A DNA stretch of 64,000 nucleotides from Schizochytrium sp. CCTCC M209059 (taxonomy: Eukaryota > Sar > Bigyra > Thraustochytrida > Thraustochytriidae), in the NCBI GenBank assembly GCA_000818945.1, contig KN805382.1, positions 455,230 to 519,229 of the forward strand, in the 5' to 3' direction. A model generated the notes under the pieces. That model was given only the letters and a program-made list of their open reading frames with translations, was not told where the DNA came from and did not search any database. Below, piece after piece: positions 61,516 to 64,000 of the stretch; the stretch's first letter is position 1; the number at the start of each line of letters is the position of its first letter. The position numbers were made by a program, and so were the translations under genes.

Positions 61516-64000
61516 TCATTCCATCATCGCTTGCAGACAGGCCTCGTAATACGACGAAGTCCGGCGTTCAAGCTCTTGCTGGTGAGAGACGACATTCTCG
61601 CGCATAACACTCGTGAGAAGCTCGGGCAGCGGCTGCTGTCGTAGCACCGAAACAACGTTCTGAAAGTGCGTCGGTGACAAGCCCGGAGCCTGTTCATGCT
61701 GTCCCGACGCTGAAGATGAGGATGAAGGCGACGTGAAGGACCTTTCGAGTTCCATCGCCCGCGGATTTGCTTGATGTTGCTCGCGCGTCTCATCGCGGTC
61801 GACCTGCTCGCGAGTTCGGGCCTTTTTGGCAGGATGTTGGCCTGCCAAATCGGAAGCCTTTTCAGTTCCAGCAGGCTGTAGCTGTCGGTAAAAGAGCAGG
61901 TACACTGTATTCGACTCAGACTGTTCAATCTGGTTTGTCATCATCGCCCAATCAACGGGTAGCACCTTGGCATCGTTGAGCAGACGCCAAGGCGACGTTG
62001 GGCTGTCACGCTCATTGATGCTCTCGTCGGAAGCATCGCGCGTGTACGCAAAATAGTGGCCCGAGTTAGCATTTGCGCCAGTGTGGACGAGAACGGCGTA
62101 CAGACCATACGGGACGTCCTTGATGTCCTCCGCTGCAGCGTCTGCAGTGGCGCCGCAGGGAAGGACCAGCACAGGGTCGAAACGGGTGCTCTGGAGGTGT
62201 TTAATGGCCCGCCCTCGCTCGTAGTCGAAGCCCATGCGTTTCACCGTCAGAATCAGGTGTTCAGGCGGGCTGGCCATCAGCGTGGATTGCTCGTGCATGC
62301 GCTTGACGCCTTCATTGTCGCACATGAGCATGTCAGATCCATCGAGCACCGCCGAGCTAAAGTAATGATGCACTAGACTCTGAATGCTATGGTCTGCGCG
62401 CCTGTCCGAGAAAAGTTTGCGCCCCCCACGCCACAACTCGCTCGGGTCCTTTGCAATGGCAAGCTGAACATACGTATCTTGCACAAGCTGGACAATGCCA
62501 GCAGTTTTCGCCCACGACCACGAAGCCAAAACTTCGCAGTGCGATGCATCCTTCCGCCCACGCCAAATCGTCGGGGCCCTCCGCAGTGCGTCTGTGCCGA
62601 AGGCATCTGTTTTGGTCCACGATCCGCACATGATCCAGTCTGCGCGTGGAGCCTTTCGCCCCGCAGGACGCCTCCGCTTCGCCGCCTCGCGGGTCCACGA
62701 AGGCAGCATGGACTGCCCCATTTCCAAACCTTCGTCTCCCTCGAGTGGCAAAAGCACCAACGAAAGCCCTTCGCTTGGGCTGGTGTTTGTTAGGGCAGAA
62801 ACAGCACTAAAGGAGCCCGTGACAAGCATTGCTTCCCGCATCGTCGACACGGCATAGAGGTGCAAATCGCCCCAGGAGGTCTCGTACGTCCCGTTGAGCA
62901 CATGAGGGTGGATTACTGCCGAGGAATCTCTTTCATCTGCGCAAAGAAAGATTTTGTGCGTCCCCGTCATCGTGAGGTTCGCCTCCATTTGGTTTGAGAC
63001 CGTTCGGTCAATGGCAGAAAATCCAGGAGGCACCTTTTCTGAAAGGTTCCGCCACTGCAGCGCAAGTCGATGAACTGCGCGTGTCGTCTGAGCGCTTGAG
63101 CACCTTCGATAGGCCAAGTACATGGCCACGCCGCCTGTTCCATGGTTCAAGTCGGCATTTGCGCCTGAAGGTGTATGTGTCACAGGTTGAAAGCCGTTCG
63201 GAAGCTCTTCCAGGTCGGCAAGGAAAAGAGCGACTTTGGCGATCGGGTCCTCACCCGGGTCCGCGCTATGGCGCGCAGCAAGTAATATGGACATCGTGCT
63301 ATCGCCATCGCGAAGATTGCAACGTTGGGCATTGTCGAAGCTTGAAATGACTTCAAAGCCCGGCGGGGTGGCCTCGCCATCTCGGAGGACGCACAGGTCC
63401 ACAATCGGGCCTTGCGCGCCCTGGGTCGTTGAGCTCACGCGCTTTCCATCCACGTTGATCTGGGCAGCGGCAATCGAAGTCGAGCTATTAGCTGAATTGA
63501 TAGCAAAGCCGGAAAGGCCCCACTTTCCACCTCCGCAGTCCTGAAAGCTAAACTCAACGAAATTGACATTGTTGTTTTCCTGGCATGCGTAGCCAAGAAA
63601 GGACCAGCGGAGGGACTCGGGCCGAAAGAATGCTGTGCCGTGCAAGATTCCTGCTTGACCTTCAGGACCGAGCCTCGAAAAGCTACCATGAAAGAATCCG
63701 GCCTGTACAGGTTCATTGAGACCTCGTAGCTGCAGGGTCTTGCCGCGACCAATGGCAAGTCCGGGCGGAGGGTCCATATTTTGATTCGAGCCTGCGGACC
63801 CAGACCCCGACGAGCCCGATCCATTCTTTGCTTCGTTTGACGAGATTTGCGGCAACCAATTTCGATCAAAGAGAGCACGAATGGGGTCCGCTTTTATACG
63901 AGCGCCTCCTGGCGTCTCTTTCACTTGCGCTGCCGGAGCGATCTCGTCCGATGCGCTTGGCAAGTCACCAGCCTCCGGAGTTGTTGTTACCGTCGCCGCC
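61516..64000 (-). CDS. USP-type ubiquitin hydrolase with MABP domain (N-terminus off window)
   Basis: The frame is open from the TGA/TCA end at 61516 through base 64000 with no ATG near the right edge, so the N-terminus lies outside; about 827 residues are visible. Around 62930-63370 lies a MABP (MVB12-associated beta-prism) domain: PPGFEVISSF, HTPSGANADLNHGTGGVAMYLAYRR and PPGFSAIDRTV. The C-terminal half of a USP catalytic domain follows (about 61880-62400): CDNEGVKRMHEQSTLM, PPEHLILTVKRMGFDYERG, the His box YAVLVHTGANANSGHYFAYTRD, WRLLNDAKVLPV and TVYLLFYRQ. This resembles the USP35/38 group. The Cys box expected at the start of a USP core is not in the visible part. A Ser-rich linker and a C-terminal helix close the protein. 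It should remove ubiquitin; MABP domains bind acidic membranes. Confidence 0.85.
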   Translation of the reverse strand, partial: AATVTTTPEAGDLPSASDEIAPAAQVKETPGGARIKADPIRALFDRNWLPQISSNEAKNGSGSSGSGSAGSNQNMDPPPGLAIGRGKTLQLRGLNEPVQAGFFHGSFSRLGPEGQAGILHGTAFFRPESLRWSFLGYACQENNNVNFVEFSFQDCGGGKWGLSGFAINSANSSTSIAAAQINVDGKRVSSTTQGAQGPIVDLCVLRDGEATPPGFEVISSFDNAQRCNLRDGDSTMSILLAARHSADPGEDPIAKVALFLADLEELPNGFQPVTHTPSGANADLNHGTGGVAMYLAYRRCSSAQTTRAVHRLALQWRNLSEKVPPGFSAIDRTVSNQMEANLTMTGTHKIFLCADERDSSAVIHPHVLNGTYETSWGDLHLYAVSTMREAMLVTGSFSAVSALTNTSPSEGLSLVLLPLEGDEGLEMGQSMLPSWTREAAKRRRPAGRKAPRADWIMCGSWTKTDAFGTDALRRAPTIWRGRKDASHCEVLASWSWAKTAGIVQLVQDTYVQLAIAKDPSELWRGGRKLFSDRRADHSIQSLVHHYFSSAVLDGSDMLMCDNEGVKRMHEQSTLMASPPEHLILTVKRMGFDYERGRAIKHLQSTRFDPVLVLPCGATADAAAEDIKDVPYGLYAVLVHTGANANSGHYFAYTRDASDESINERDSPTSPWRLLNDAKVLPVDWAMMTNQIEQSESNTVYLLFYRQLQPAGTEKASDLAGQHPAKKARTREQVDRDETREQHQANPRAMELERSFTSPSSSSSASGQHEQAPGLSPTHFQNVVSVLRQQPLPELLTSVMRENVVSHQQELERRTSSYYEACLQAMME

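Overview
This window reads as nuclear DNA of a flagellated unicellular eukaryote. Nearly every gene is one long uninterrupted ATG-to-stop frame on either strand, with intergenic gaps of about 0.1-1.5 kb rich in simple repeats. Proteins are eukaryotic in type (kinesins, CWF19L1, Pus3, 40S uS2, RCC1/TBC, ubiquitin protease) and many have long Q, A, D or S runs. Intron-poor genes, the standard code and three flagellar proteins together fit a stramenopile such as a thraustochytrid (labyrinthulomycete). That placement is an inference from content only. I found no rRNA, tRNA, CRISPR array or transposase.

Layout. 1-3180: 3' part of a large tandem-repeat protein with a virus-fibre-like C-terminus, cut by the left edge. 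4.1-8.0 kb: a Gln/Pro-rich protein and two coiled-coil proteins. 8.3-10.0 kb: tRNA pseudouridine synthase Pus3. 10.3-15 kb: kinesin-3-like motor whose stop codon lies in a 22-bp minisatellite. 15.5-17.7 kb: a coiled-coil/SPRY-like protein and a hot-dog thioesterase. 18.7-24 kb: kinesin-9 facing a C2/TPR protein resembling CFAP70. 24.6-31.1 kb: a 2159-residue protein joining an Asteroid/XPG-like PIN domain to a DEIH-box helicase. 32.2-34.2 kb: DNAAF4. 34.8-41.7 kb (minus strand): a basic Ser/Pro protein, a four-TM protein, CWF19L1 and 40S ribosomal protein uS2. 42.9-50.2 kb: a CCCH-finger TRPC4AP-like protein and an RCC1-TBC protein. 50.6-54.3 kb: UNG facing a PP2A-B56/protein-kinase fusion. 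55.9-61.4 kb: ankyrin-SAM protein, Prune/PPX1-type phosphatase, a secreted Cys-rich peptide and a small coiled-coil protein. 61.5-64.0 kb: MABP-domain ubiquitin protease, cut by the right edge.

No operon logic is expected. The clearest functional theme is the flagellum: kinesin-9, the CFAP70-like protein and DNAAF4 lie within about 16 kb. The most unusual content is the set of domain fusions in single frames: B56 + kinase, Asteroid PIN + DEIH helicase, MABP + USP, RCC1 + TBC and CCCH + TRPC4AP-like. Of these the B56-kinase, which joins a phosphatase-targeting scaffold to a non-RD kinase in one chain, is the best candidate for an undescribed signalling device. Coding starts given here are the first plausible ATG. 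Several frames stay open further upstream without an ATG.
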